DNA from: Boesenbergia rotunda
Taxonomy: Eukaryota > Streptophyta > Magnoliopsida > Zingiberales > Zingiberaceae
DNA length: 64,000 bases
Direction of reading: 5' to 3'
Assembly (NCBI GenBank): GCA_024364735.1
Contig: JAGFNQ010001130.1
Span: 659,138-723,137, forward strand
Of the stretch, positions 11,786-23,320 are shown in pieces. The position numbers were made by a program, and so were the translations under genes. The stretch's first letter is position 1, and every line of letters begins with the position of its first letter. Under the pieces are notes generated by a model that searched no databases, was not told the origin of the DNA, and saw only the letters and a program-made list of their open reading frames with translations.

Positions 11786-13338
11786 ATGATGGAAGACAAG
11801 TTGGGTAATGACATCAACATTCCACCTCCCTATAATCATGAAGATTTTGACTATTGGAGGACAAGAATGAAGACTTGGTTTGGAATGGATTGGGAGTGCA
11901 TGATGGTACTAGAAGAACCCTTCGAGATTCCAAGGGATAAGCACGGGAAAAAGCTTCGACCTAGATATTGGGATAAAGAGCAACAAAGTCAATCAAAGGC
12001 AAATGAAAAGGTAATTTCAATATTAGTGAGTATTTTGCCTAATAATGTGTAGAGTGGTGTAGGAGAATACAAAAATGCACATGACTTATGGACCAAGATG
12101 GAAGCATTTCATAAAAATCCTATACAAGCTCAAATAGTGGAAGAGCCCAAGGAAGTGAGCTCAATGGTCCAAGAAGAAGAGAGAAATTTATCCATTTCAT
12201 CAAGAGAAGGGGCACAAGAGAGTGAGAGATTATCTACTTCATCAAAGGAAGAAGAAGAGGTCTCCACTTCAAGAATTGAGGGGAGGAGAGACCCTCATCA
12301 AATACCGGAGCAAGTAGAAGCTCCTACCTCCACCAAAACAAGGACAAAAGACCATATAGTGTGCTTTGGGTGCAATCAAAAGAGACACTACAAGGATAAG
12401 TGTCCACTAGGTAAGAAGGAGGTAAACCCTAAACCCGGGTTAATTCATTTAAAATCTAATGTGAGTTATAGGGAAAAGAAGGAGAAAAAGCATATTAGAT
12501 GCTTTACATGTGGGGAGCTAGGGCACTATCATACCAAGTGTACGAGAAAAAGAGAGCTCAAGAAAATGGAGCACTTGAGAAGATGGGAGAATGAGGAGAA
12601 GAAAAGAAGCTCACATCAAGGGCGAGCTCTAAAGGTAAGGGAGGTAATCTCTAAGTTTAAGCAAGTTTCAAATTCATCTATGTATGCTAGAAATAATGAA
12701 AAATGTTTGCTTGTGCATAATCATGGATTTAGATATAATGATAGGAATAGGTTAACAAGGTAGACCAAAACCCTAGAAAGGTCATGCATCATGATAAACC
12801 CAAGACCTTTGTACCTAAGGATCAAGGCATGAATCTCAAGAAGGGGAGACATATGCCTAGGAAGATGGGTAGATCTAGGAATGTCCAAGGTGGACATGTG
12901 GATTATCGGGTTAAAAGCCTAGAAAGGGAAAATCAAGCTTTGAGGGCAAGACTTGATAAATTGGAGAAAACCCTAGAAAGATTCACTATTGGATCTAAGG
13001 GTTTAGATATGGTGTTGGATGGTCTAAAACCCAACAATAATAGATCGGGGTTGGGATACCGATCTAAGGTCTCCAATGTCAATGGGAAGAAATATGCTAG
13101 GGTAGCATATGATTATGGCAAGGAGGGAAAGTCCAAAAATGGCAAGGGGGTGTCATTTAAAAGAAAAAAGAAGAACTTAATCAAAGGCAAGGTGTCTAAG
13201 GTTAAGAATGTTAAGGTTGTAGGCCAAGAGTTGTCGGAGGAACACCGGTGTGGCCTAGTGGTTGTTGAGCCACCTAGGGAGGTGGCTAGGGCTAAGAGCT
13301 CAAGGGGGAGCTCTAGAAGTCTTTGGGAAATATGGTGA
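11786..13338 (+). pseudogene. Sirevirus-like gag, broken
   Basis: Starts at the ATG at 11786. The N-terminal part has the copia capsid words YNHEDFDYWRTRMKTW. An in-frame TAG at 12050 splits it; the frame resumes and runs through two CCHC knuckles, CFGCNQKRHYKDKC (about 12362-12403) and CFTCGELGHYHTKC (about 12500-12541). The capsid domain between the N-terminus and the knuckles looks shortened. After a stop at 12761 the frame shifts, and a basic part with a coiled coil (LERENQALRARLDKLEKTL, near 12920-12980) follows to 13338. That coiled coil and the following GSKGLDMVL match the layout of the larger Sirevirus gag in this window. Gag would form the virus-like particle; here it is broken and has no pol partner. 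Confidence 0.85.
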
Positions 13339-14404
13339 ATGGATCTCGGGAGGATTTCTCCCGGAGGTCTAGAGGGACCATGAAGTGTGCCAAAGGAGTT
13401 GGAGACGGACTTGAGTCTTCATTCATGGGTTTGGGCACATTAGGTTTAAGGTTGATGCAGAGAAATATGGCATTGGGGTCATAAAGCATGAGAATTGATT
13501 TTTTTGATGTATTAATGTCATACAAATCAATGCTAGGGAGGCATTGTGGGTTGGTATGGGCAGAGACATCAAGAGGAAACCAAAACTAGGACTTTAGGTC
13601 AAGATTTAATTGAACTATTTAGGTAGTTTTGGGTTTTGTGTCAATCTTGGGAATGGTGATAGAAACATTTTTTAGTGTATTTTTCCCAAGTAGGTATGGG
13701 TACCACAAACCTCTCCACAAAATTTGAAATTTTTGGATATTTGTGAAATTTCTGGCGCATTTCTGAAGTTGGGTTCAGAAAGTTGAAAATTGGGTTTTCA
13801 GAGTGTCAGTCGGCTGGTAACTGTACCAGTCGACTGGTAAAGGCTGAAAAATGGGTTTCAGCAATTGGAGAGTGTCTTAATGATGTAAAACAAGTGTAGA
13901 ACCCTATGGAGGGTTAGTACACTGTGTTTATGATCATTTGGGGTTAAAGAGTCCAATAAAGGGGAAATTGTTGGAATTGTTTGATGTATGGCAAAGGGGG
14001 AGAAGTGTTGGGTTTAATTTGGGAAACCAAACACGCCTTTGCTAGAAATCCTAGGTCTAGGGGGAGCTTAGGTAAAGGGGGAGCATTGTTGCTCCATTCT
14101 TGGCGTAAGAGGAACCTTGGAGAGGTTCTTAAAAAGTCTTTGTAAGTCCAATGTAGAGGGAGCCTTGGGAAGGTTTTTAAAAAGCCCGTTTTGGTAAAAT
14201 TTTTAACTTGGGGAGGTTAGGTGTGGGGATGCCTTGGGATAGGATCCATGCATGGTTGCATTGCATATGCATTGGCGGTGTAAGTCCAAGGTGAAGCCTT
14301 GGCAACGTAAGTCCAAGGTGGAGCCTTGGCAACGTAAGTCCAAATGGTTGTTAGCATTGTTTTTGCTATTTGTTTTCTCTGACTTAAACGTATTGCCAAA
14401 CATC
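13339..14404 (+). other. non-coding interior between gag and 3' LTR
   Basis: No pol remnant recognised. It contains two copies of the LTR palindrome motif at about 13806-13845 (cagtcggctgg, cagtcgactgg) and a three-copy short repeat, gtaagtccaagg..gccttggcaac, at 14279-14345. Confidence 0.7.
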
Positions 14405-14418
14405 AAAAAGGGAAAGAT
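14405..14418 (+). other. polypurine tract
   Basis: AAAAAGGGAAAGAT immediately before the 3' LTR. Confidence 0.75.
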
Positions 14419-14787
14419 TGTTGGGGCAATCTATGGTCCGGAGTGACCATGTGTTTTGATGTTTGGGCAAAGGGTTTAAGTTAGGTTTACTCTTGTATTT
14501 TGATATGTGTATTGGAGTGTACAGGTCTTGCAGGATACACATAGACTTAGCTAGATGACATCGGGTACGGTGAAGGGTGGCATGGACGCAAGTCGTGGGC
14601 TTATGTGCACTCGAAGGACCATGGATAGCAGGGACGATAAGCCGAGGGCGCGGACTTCGAGGCGTACGTGAAGGATGGCATTGAGGCAAGTCGTGGGCTT
14701 GCGTGCGCATCTGAGGGATGAGGGCCGAAGACGAAGAGGGCACGAAGGCAACAGATTGAGACTGTTGGTGAAGAGTCAACTGAGTTG

Positions 14788-15753
14788 GGAGGGGTCAAGT
14801 ACTGAGGGAATGCACTCGGGAAATTCTATGGGTCAAGTGTTGAGAGAATTGTACTTGAGAAGGGAACCTCGGTAGGGCAGTCGACTGGTGGTTTAGCAGT
14901 CGACTGGTAAACCCCACAGAAATATCAGTCAACTACTGTGGGGGCAGTAGACTAGTAGCAGCTGAGAATTCGAATGTTGGGCTTGCAATGGTCGAATTTG
15001 AGTGGGGGTTAGGGCAGTCGACTGGTAGCGGCCAAAACAAAAGTGAGCTCTATTTAAAAGGGCTTCGTTTTAGCTGAGACTCTTGACGAATTTGTTGAGG
15101 CAATCTGTGGTCCAAAGTGACCATGTGTCTTGATGTTTGGGCAAAGGGTTTAAGTTAGGTTTACCTTTGTGTATTTGATATGTGTATGTCAGTGTGCAGG
15201 TTGTGCAGGTTACACATATTGACTTGGCTAGACGGCTTTGGTACGGTGAAGGGTTGCATGGAGACAAGCTGGAGGGGTCAAGTACTGAGGGAATGCACTC
15301 GGGAAATTCTATGGGTCAAGTGTTGAGAGAATTGTACTTGAGAAGGGAACCTCGGTAGGGCAGTCGACTGGTGGTTTAGCAGTCGACTGGTAAACCCCAC
15401 AGAAATATCAGTCAACTACTGTGGGGGCAGTGGACTAGTAGCAGCTGAGAATTCGAATGTTGGGCTTGCAATGGTCGAATTTGAGTGGGGGTTAGGGCAG
15501 TCGACTGGTAGCGGCCAAAACAAAAGTGAGCTCTATTTAAAAGGGCTTCGTTTTAGCTGAGACTCTTGACGAATTTGTTGAGGCAATCTGTGGTCCGAAG
15601 TGACCATGTGTCTTGATGTTTGGGCAAAGGGTTTAAGTTAGGTTTACCTTTGTGTATTTGATATGTGTATGTGAGTGTGCAGGTTGTGCAGGTTACACAT
15701 ATTGACTTGGCTAGACGGCTTTGGTACGGTGAAGGGTTGCATGGAGACAAGCT
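14788..15753 (+). repeat. 483-bp tandem duplication across the nested junction
   Basis: Copies 14788-15270 and 15271-15753 differ at only about three positions (for example ccaaag/ccgaag). Each copy spans outer LTR, the GAATT site and the start of the inner LTR. GGAGG occurs at both breakpoints. Confidence 0.92.
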
Positions 15754-16579
15754 GGAGGCTTGTGTGCACCCGAGGGACCTTGGTATAGCAGGGACGATGA
15801 GCTGAGGGGTGCGGACTTCGAGGCATGTGTGAAGGATGAAATGGAGGCAAGCTGGAGGCTTGCGTGCATCCGAGGGACGGGAGTCGAAGATGAAGAGGGC
15901 GCGAAGGCAATAGTCGAGGCTGTTGGTGAGGAGTCAGCTGAGTCGTGAGAGTACGAGTGCTGAGTGATTTTACTCAGGAAATCTTAGGGTTCGAGTGCTG
16001 AGAGAAGTGTACTCGGGAAGGGAAACCTTAGGTGTGTGAGTGGACTAGTCGACTGCCCTGGGAGCAGTCGACTGATAAAACTCACAGAAAGTTTTCGACT
16101 GGGGACCAGTCGACTGCTCCGACTGGTAAAGTCAAAAACTAGCCGTTACAGCTAGCCATTGGATTGTGTTTGGTTGGCACCAGTCGACTGCCCTGGGAGC
16201 AGTCGACTGGTGGCGAGGGTCTCAGCCTTAGTTCTATTTAAGAGGACTTCGTGTTAGCTGAGAGGTTTGACGAATTTGGCTTTGGGTAAGAGCCAAATAG
16301 TAGTCTAAGTGCTCAGATATTGTCGAGGTGTTGTGGTGAGGTTTCTCCACCCACAAGGAGTGACAAGGGCTAGCCGGAGGTCATCCGGGGAGTGATCCAC
16401 CGAAGGATTCTTGGATTAGTCACCTCTTGGAGGTGGATACCAAGTAAATCAGTATTGTTAGCATTGTTTACGTTGTTAGTTTTGTTTTATTGTATTGTTG
16501 CTTACGCATCTAACAACGTAGGTAGAAGAAAACCCGAGAAGTGTTATTCACCCCCTCTAGCAACGTCAACGATCTAACA
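15093..16579 (+). mobile_element. solo LTR inserted in the 3' LTR
   Basis: Starts TGTTGAGGCAATC and ends GATCTAACA, with a perfect 5-bp duplication GAATT (15088-15092 and 16580-16584). It is a related but distinct LTR of the same family. Its present 1487 bp includes 483 bp added by a later tandem duplication, so its own length is about 1004 bp. No internal region remains, as expected after recombination between two LTRs. Confidence 0.88.
16030..16215 (+). promoter_or_regulatory. CAGTCGACTG array in the solo LTR
   Basis: Several copies of cagtcgactg and actagtcgactg, ending shortly before ctatttaagagg at 16234. Confidence 0.65.
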
Positions 16580-16910
16580 GAATTTGGCTTTGGTTAAAGG
16601 TCAAATAGTAGTCTAAGAGCTCAGAGGTGTGTTCGGGATTGTGGTAAGGTTTCTCCACCCACAAGGAACTACACGAGCTAGCCGGAGTGCATCCGGGGAG
16701 TGATCCACCGAAGGATCGAGGGATCGTCCACCTTACGGACAGTCGTGGAGTAGGAGCGTCATCTCCGAACCACGTAAAGGTTGGTGTTAGCATTGTTTAT
16801 TTGTGTTATTATTGTTTCCGCTTGCACACGCTAACATCATAGGAAGAACGAATCGAAGAATTGCTATTCACCCCCCCCCCTCTAGCAAACGATCACGATC
16901 TAACAAGTCC

Positions 16911-19900
16911 GGGTGGACTCTACGGGTATATGAGTAGATAAATACATGGCATCAAATGATATATGAAACAACAGATACAACGGTGTACAGTCTCTAGGAA
17001 ACAGAGGACATCTAAGCATGTATAAAATAATGTGAAATATACGAGATAACATAGTATCAAACATACATGCATGTCAACCAAATGCAGCAATCATAGCTCA
17101 TATAAATGCAACAAACACAAGAAAATACATAAATGCAATAGATGCATATGATACAATGACATGTGTCACCCCTGACACACCAGTCAAGCCGCTAACACAT
17201 CACATCTGTGTGGCCGAGTGGGTAGGGTTGTGACAACTGTACGCACTCCAACAAATACCACTGATATATGTGGTTGAGTGGACAGGATGCTGGGCAACCA
17301 ACTACTCCAAAACCCCCGAGAATAAAGGGGGAGCCACCAACAGCTCTGATATCCCTCGGAAATAACGGTGAGGGTGTTAACTGCTTGCCTACAATTCCAA
17401 CATCCACTATACAAGAGTGGTCGAGTGTGGCGTAACAGGACAGTTACTCGCACTCTAGCAACTACCATGATAAGTGGTTGAGTGACGAAGCAACTAGATG
17501 ACTGACGACGGCTTAACCATATGGACGCTCAACAATTGTCAATATGCAACGGTGCAAGTATCGTGCATGATTAGAAGTGAGTATTCGATTAAGACCGAAC
17601 CGAACCGAACCGAATAGACCGAAAACCGAACAAACTGATATTTTCTAAAATAACCGAACCGACCGAATTTCTTAATAAAATTCGAGAAAATCGAACTGAT
17701 AAAATATCGGTTAATTTGGTTTTTAACCGAATTAACCGATTTAACCAAAATTTAAAAATGTTATTCAATTTTAATAAAAAACAAGATTTTATTTAATTTA
17801 ATTATATTTTTAAATAAAAATAATTAAATTAATATTCTTATTCGCTTTATTCAATTTAACCGAATTACAAAATTTAAAATCGAAAACCGAATCGAATAAA
17901 CCAAAAATCGAACCGAATTTGAGAAAAAAACCGAAAACCAAATTTTAGAATTCAGTCAGTTCGGTTCGGTTTATTCGATTTTTCTGAATTTTTGCTCACC
18001 CCTATGCATGATACCAAAATTCACAAACAACCGAGTAACAACGATGCAACGATATAAGCAACAAGTATCAAAAACCAACGAATATGCAACTAAACTACTA
18101 AGTAGGGTGTCTCTAATGCCAACCAACCCTAGTCGTGTTTAATGAACATCTAAGAATTCGCGTACAAGCGGTACTTTAAAAAATAAAAAATCAACGAGAG
18201 ACTGTACGGATACAAAATACAAATTAACTCGAAGGTCAACCACAGAAAGGTATCAACCGGCGAAATTAAAATAAACAATAGCAAAGAACAAGGTCAAACA
18301 TACCTACTTAGACATAACAAGTTATGCATTTAAGATAAAGGAACTACAAGAATACAAAGGAGAAGTACCCGCCTTAATCTATAGTCTGTATACGAGAAGA
18401 AAATCTCCCATGATCAATCGTGCTAGTCCAAAGTCAAGGTTTTGTGTCAAGGATTAAATTTAGATATTTATACAAGTAATTAAAATAGCTAACTAATTGC
18501 AACACTTAATTAGATTCATTTCAAATAACTCCATTTAATTAAATCCTAATCCAAGATCCAACTCACTATTACAAACCCAAATTAATCACCTTACCACAAT
18601 TTCCTAAACCAATGGGGCTCGCGGACTAGAAGGAAGGGAATACAACTCCAAATGAAAAACATACTACTGCCAAATTCTCTTCTACAATTTAAGGTGAACT
18701 TCACAGTATCATGGAAATTCTAAGGACCGAATGCTCAGCTCTCAAGACAACTCACACATCACACGTGCAAACCTAAAATCCAGAACAATCCAACTCCATG
18801 ATCAATAGATCAACCAAAAACTGAATTGAACTCAATTCAAAACATCAACACAAAACCTCTCTCAGCTAAAAGCTCATCCATTCAAATGATCTAACCAACA
18901 CACAACAGATCCCTCCAAGATTAGATATCAAATCCAATTTCACATAGAGACGATTCAACCGGAAATTCTCAACAAGGAAAACAAGATCACAAATAGAGTC
19001 GAAAACAGAAACTCCAAGAATAGGACAACTCATATTCAAGATCTAATTCTAATCTATGAATCCATCAAGATTTATACACCATACAACTACTCAAATGTCC
19101 AAATCCTTACCTCTTAATGCACACGCGCACAGATCATCCTCTATTCTGATCGGCCACGAACAGAAAATGACAGATTGATCAACCAAGATCCAAACTACCC
19201 ACTCCACAAGCCCTAAATCGCAAAGTCACACAACATCAACCGCTATTTGAGAGAGATAGCAAACCCAAGTCAGCAGTGATTTGAAGAAAACAACATAAGA
19301 AAACCAATCAACTTACCTCTGATAATCGTCGGCAAAGTCAACCCAGCCCAAATCCGATGAAGGACGGTGGGACTGCCAACTCCGGAAGAGGATAGCAGCC
19401 TTGCTTGCTTCGATGGGGGATTCGCGAGAAAGGGTGGCGCTTGATGAGAAGTCCAGTGGCTTGTTGGGCTCGGCATCGACTAAGGGTGACGCGGTTGCTG
19501 CGGCTACCGACGATAGCGACACTAGATCACAGAGGAATTTGGTCGTTGAGCCGTACGACGACGCAACAACTCAACTCTAGCATAAGGAGACTGGCGATGG
19601 TAAATTAGGAAAAAGAATGGCTCGATATTGATGGGGTCAACACTGTCGAGGAGTCAGAGCAGCGTCGACGTCTAAGAAGGGAGGGGATATCAACCGATGT
19701 CTTGATCTGGAGAAGGCGATGAAGAAGAACGAAGGGGAGGAAGAGGGCGTCGGCTTGAAGTGGCTTCGCGTGGAGGAGAGGGCGATCGTGGGTTGGCTCG
19801 GCGGAGAGGCAGAGGAAAAGGTTTCGTGAGTAAAAGTTAAAATAGTGTTTTTATTTAATAAAGACTAAATTGTGAAAAGACCCTCCAATTTTAGCTATTC

Positions 19901-19961
19901 TCCAACAAGCCATTAAGTCTCATTTTTATGCACTTTCACGCTCAATTTTCGGTATTTAACA
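16911..19961 (-). repeat. gypsy 3' LTR, inner part
   Basis: Continues the LTR from 10728 after the copia insertion and ends at TGTTAAATACC (minus strand) at 19961, next to the polypurine tract. It is interrupted by a MITE at 17572-18004. The block 18839-19961 is repeated at 23321-24528. Open frames here (for example 19270-19608) sit in both strands of the LTR and look accidental. Confidence 0.88.
17572..18004. mobile_element. hAT-type MITE, copy 1
   Basis: 433 bp, ends TAGAAGTGAG and GCTCACCCCTA (inverted). It is flanked by a perfect 8-bp duplication TGCATGAT (17564-17571, 18005-18012), which fits the hAT superfamily. The interior is built of short AACCGAA/TTCGGTT words in both orientations and has no coding region. 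Confidence 0.88.
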
Positions 19962-19984
19962 TTCTCCCCACTAAAAAAATTGGT
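19962..19984 (-). other. gypsy polypurine tract
   Basis: On the minus strand a run ending TTTTTTTAGTGGGGAGAA directly precedes the LTR, the usual end of a chromovirus interior. Confidence 0.8.
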
Positions 19985-20094
19985 CCTCCAAATTTCGCTA
20001 TTAAACCGGAAACAAATACTAACAACTCATATCCAGCAATACTACCAAACAAAACCAACTATACGCACCTCAGATAAATAGATAAGATAAATGA

Positions 20095-20640
20095 AGTAAC
20101 GAGCTCTGACCGTGTCCTCGAGCTCCCATAGCCTACTCATCAGAATGGTGTTATCATCCGACTTTGACCATTCAAATTGTCTTGTTTCTCAACCGATGCT
20201 CCTTGCGGTCCAGAATCCGCATAGGTACCTCTTCATAGGTCGCATCTGGCTGGAGTGTGATCGACACCTCTGATAAGACATGTGTAGGATCTGGTATATA
20301 TTTCCTCAGCATAGAAACATGAAACACATTGTGAACTCCAGCGAGAGACAATGGTAATGCCAAATGGTAAGCTACTGCTCCGATCCGCTCGAAAAGCTAA
20401 AAAGACCCAATGTAGCGTGGAGCTAGCTTACCTCGCAACCCAAACCGCTTCACACCTTTCGTGGGTGACACTCGTAAGAATACGTGATCGCTCACAGAGA
20501 ACTCTAAGGGTCTATGTCTCTAATCTGTTGCCTTCAAGCCTTCTTCGACTTTGGCTCTCGTCCCTTGGATGTATACGAGCTCACGGCTCATCCTCATGTC
20601 ATCCTTCGTGGATGCCACGAAATGAGTCATCCAGTTAGTG
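20095..20640 (-). pseudogene. gypsy pol C-terminus, remnant
   Basis: The minus strand encodes the conserved tail of chromovirus integrase: GLRGKLAPRYIG, then VHNVFHVSMLRKYIPDP and RILDRKEHRLRNKTI (best frame 20172-20363). Stops and frame changes lie both before and after this segment, and nothing of the catalytic integrase core or reverse transcriptase is left. The tail would end in the polypurine tract as seen. It is a passenger relic in a non-autonomous element. Confidence 0.88.
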
Positions 20641-23308
20641 AATGGTGCACTCCATATGTCTGTCTGAAACTCTACACAGGAATGTAGTTCTACACATGAC
20701 CCATTAGAACCCCGCCAAGTAATCCTAAGGGGTCAATCTAGCAAGTCAATAGTAAACATACGAACTTGGTTATTCGATTAACGATCCTCTGAATCAAATC
20801 ATTTATCATTGTTTTGCTTAGGAAAATCCTCCGAAGTACATTTGCTGGTTTCTGCTATTTTCTATGGGTTATAGGCCCACTACGCTTCCACTGGGTCGCT
20901 CTAATATTATGTCGTCTTGTAGTGACACACAAAATGTCGAATCATATTTTTTTTTGATGTCCTGATCCAAGTATCCCTAGGTCGCTAAATCAGTGAGTGA
21001 AACGTCTTATCATGACAACTTAACAAGCAAAGTTCTACTAAAGTTTCCAGTAAAGCTATACCAAAGAAATGGAAGCAACATAGTTCCCTAAAACAATCAA
21101 GTAGAACTTGGGATAAAATTCAAATCTAAATCACAAAATTTCCACTTGAAGTTGCTTCTCTTACCATTGCCCTAAATCTAAAATTCTTGTTCTTCATATT
21201 GTGGTTTATTCATGATCCATGACACTATATCTACTTAGGCATTTTTTTTTAGAAAAGCATACATAAATCATGTTATCAATGCGCCAATCTGCAAGATTAG
21301 TACTATTTTAGACGATGAGTGTCCAACTTACATAGATGTCTTTAAACTACTTACTATCCTATCTACTGACTTAGACATACGTAGCAATAACCCGTATTGT
21401 GCTAAAAACAACCAAACCCCCAAGGAAAATCATTTGCCACTTAAGCTTACCAATCACTAAAGATTTTCAACTAAACATGCAACGGCATACAACAGGACAC
21501 ATTATATTTCCAATAGATAACAAACTATACGGTGTCCTAAATGAACGAAGTAAAATTCCTCGATCATAGATGATGGGCATGCATGTCCAATGCAACAAGA
21601 TAGTTTGCAAAGAGACATCGAAATGGTTGTTACAAGTTACCATGTGTAGCGTCGTGAAATATAAGGTCTCAAAACGAATGAATGAAGATTCAAACTAGGA
21701 CATAACAAGTGTGGGGAAGCACCACGGGACAAATTACCATATGAATCCCAATTGAGCACCAATAAAAGCATACACAAAGCTAGTAATGTAACACATCAAA
21801 CTTGCCCTACAATATAAATTAGTGCACCCATAGTATGTCTATAAGATCATTTAAGTTGACACCAATATAGCCAACCTACAACACCCATATCAGCCGATGC
21901 AGTACTCTTTTAGGACAACTAGTGTCGATGCAATATCCCTTATCCAAACTGTCTGATACTTATAGGGATAATCAACTCATGGATTGCTCAAATTGGATAA
22001 AACCATTGACAACGTGTTGTTAGACCTATATAAGTTATGCTCCTCAACATGGAATGACTACTAGAAGGTCAATTAATTTATGTGTATGTATGGCAACAAT
22101 ACTATGTTTATGCATTTCCCTCACGTTTAAAAGTCCACCTTATTCAAGGTCATCTAGTCATTGAGTAAACATCTACTCAACTATATTGGGAACCAGTTTT
22201 ACGAAATCCATACGCATTATTCCAAGTCCCTAACCCTTGATGCAATATGTGTTGTAACACAATAAAACCTACTTAAGTTTTACTAACAATTTAGAATATC
22301 CAAGTCAAATCCACCCATACACAAACATTGTCTCCCCCACACATACAATATGTTATATTAATCTCACCTATTCCTTAGCTGACATATATATATATATCCT
22401 CTACTCCAGAACTAAATCTACTCTTCATCTCAGCCAATATCACCTGAGCTCCAATACTTCTGTTAACATAAGCAACCAAAAAGAATATATTTGTGTATAT
22501 ACATATACTTAGCTAAAGCATAGCATAATTTCACGTTGACACTAAGATGCACTCCCCAACCTACTGAAAACTTTCATCACATCCATGGCTAGTTTGACTG
22601 AATTCATCTTCTTCAATGTTGCATTCTCACTGTCAATGAATATACAATTGTAATAGTCCAGAAATGGCCATAGCTAACTCAATCAAGGTTTTATTTTATT
22701 ATTTACGATGGCTCAGTTTATAATAATAATAACAAATCATGTAGGTATTCGGTTGGATAAGTATATCATATAAGTACGTGAGATAATGAACAACTAAGGG
22801 AATCAAACCTTCCTATCCAACTTCATTACTTGAACAAATAGGTCATGTCATATGCATCTATATTCACACATCTGGGCATCTCTGCATCATATATAAGTGT
22901 TATGACCCAAATAACTAAATGACCAACCAGATAATGAATTCAAAAAGGTAGGAGAACTACAAAGTGATATACCTCTTGTCGCCTAGAGAAGTCTATCGTC
23001 ATCAAGTCCCAAAATAACAAAGTCAAGAAAATGACTACATAAAATCCAAACACATACCTGAACCCAACCTTTGATAGCCAAAAGAACTGGTATCAGCAAG
23101 ACTCTATAATACTCCGAAAAAAAAATCCGGAACAAGATAAACTCAACAAAAATCTAAAAAATACCGAAGTTACACTCGAAAACTTCAAAAAAATCCAAAA
23201 TTCAAAAACATTCAAACATCGCAAAAATATAAAAATCTGTAAAATACCGATTAACCTCGTAAAACAACTCCATTAACCCACAAACACCAAATTACTTCAT
23301 AAAACCTC
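20641..23308 (-). other. gypsy interior, non-coding
   Basis: About 2.7 kb without a convincing gene in any frame, AT-rich. It sits where gag and most of pol should be, between the pol tail and the primer-binding site. Confidence 0.7.
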
Positions 23309-23320
23309 GCTCTGATACCA
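23309..23320 (-). other. gypsy primer-binding site
   Basis: Minus strand TGGTATCAGAGC, a perfect initiator-Met tRNA complement. Confidence 0.85.

Larger units (their letters stand above)
10729..16905 (+). mobile_element. gag-only copia element (Sirevirus-derived, TR-GAG-like)
   Basis: Two LTRs of about 990 bp (10729-11717 and 14419-16905, the latter split by a later insertion) flank 2.7 kb that holds only a gag reading frame. No protease, integrase or reverse transcriptase is seen. Flanks are AGTCA (10724-10728) and AGTCC (16906-16910). Comparison with other copies of the host LTR, which read gtgagtccgg, supports AGTCC as the original. Gag has two zinc knuckles and a coiled coil like the Sirevirus gag at 52.6-54.6 kb. 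LTR-gag-LTR elements lacking pol are known in plants as TR-GAG. Confidence 0.87.
14419..16905 (+). repeat. 3' LTR of the gag-only element, split by a later LTR
   Basis: Left piece 14419-15092, right piece 16585-16905. Together they are about 995 bp and align with 10729-11717. The insertion is flanked by GAATT on both sides. Confidence 0.9.

Noticed and set aside
23309..23320. tRNA-like sequence TGGTATCAGAGC
   Set aside because: It is the retrotransposon primer-binding site, only a dozen bases of tRNA complement, not a tRNA gene.
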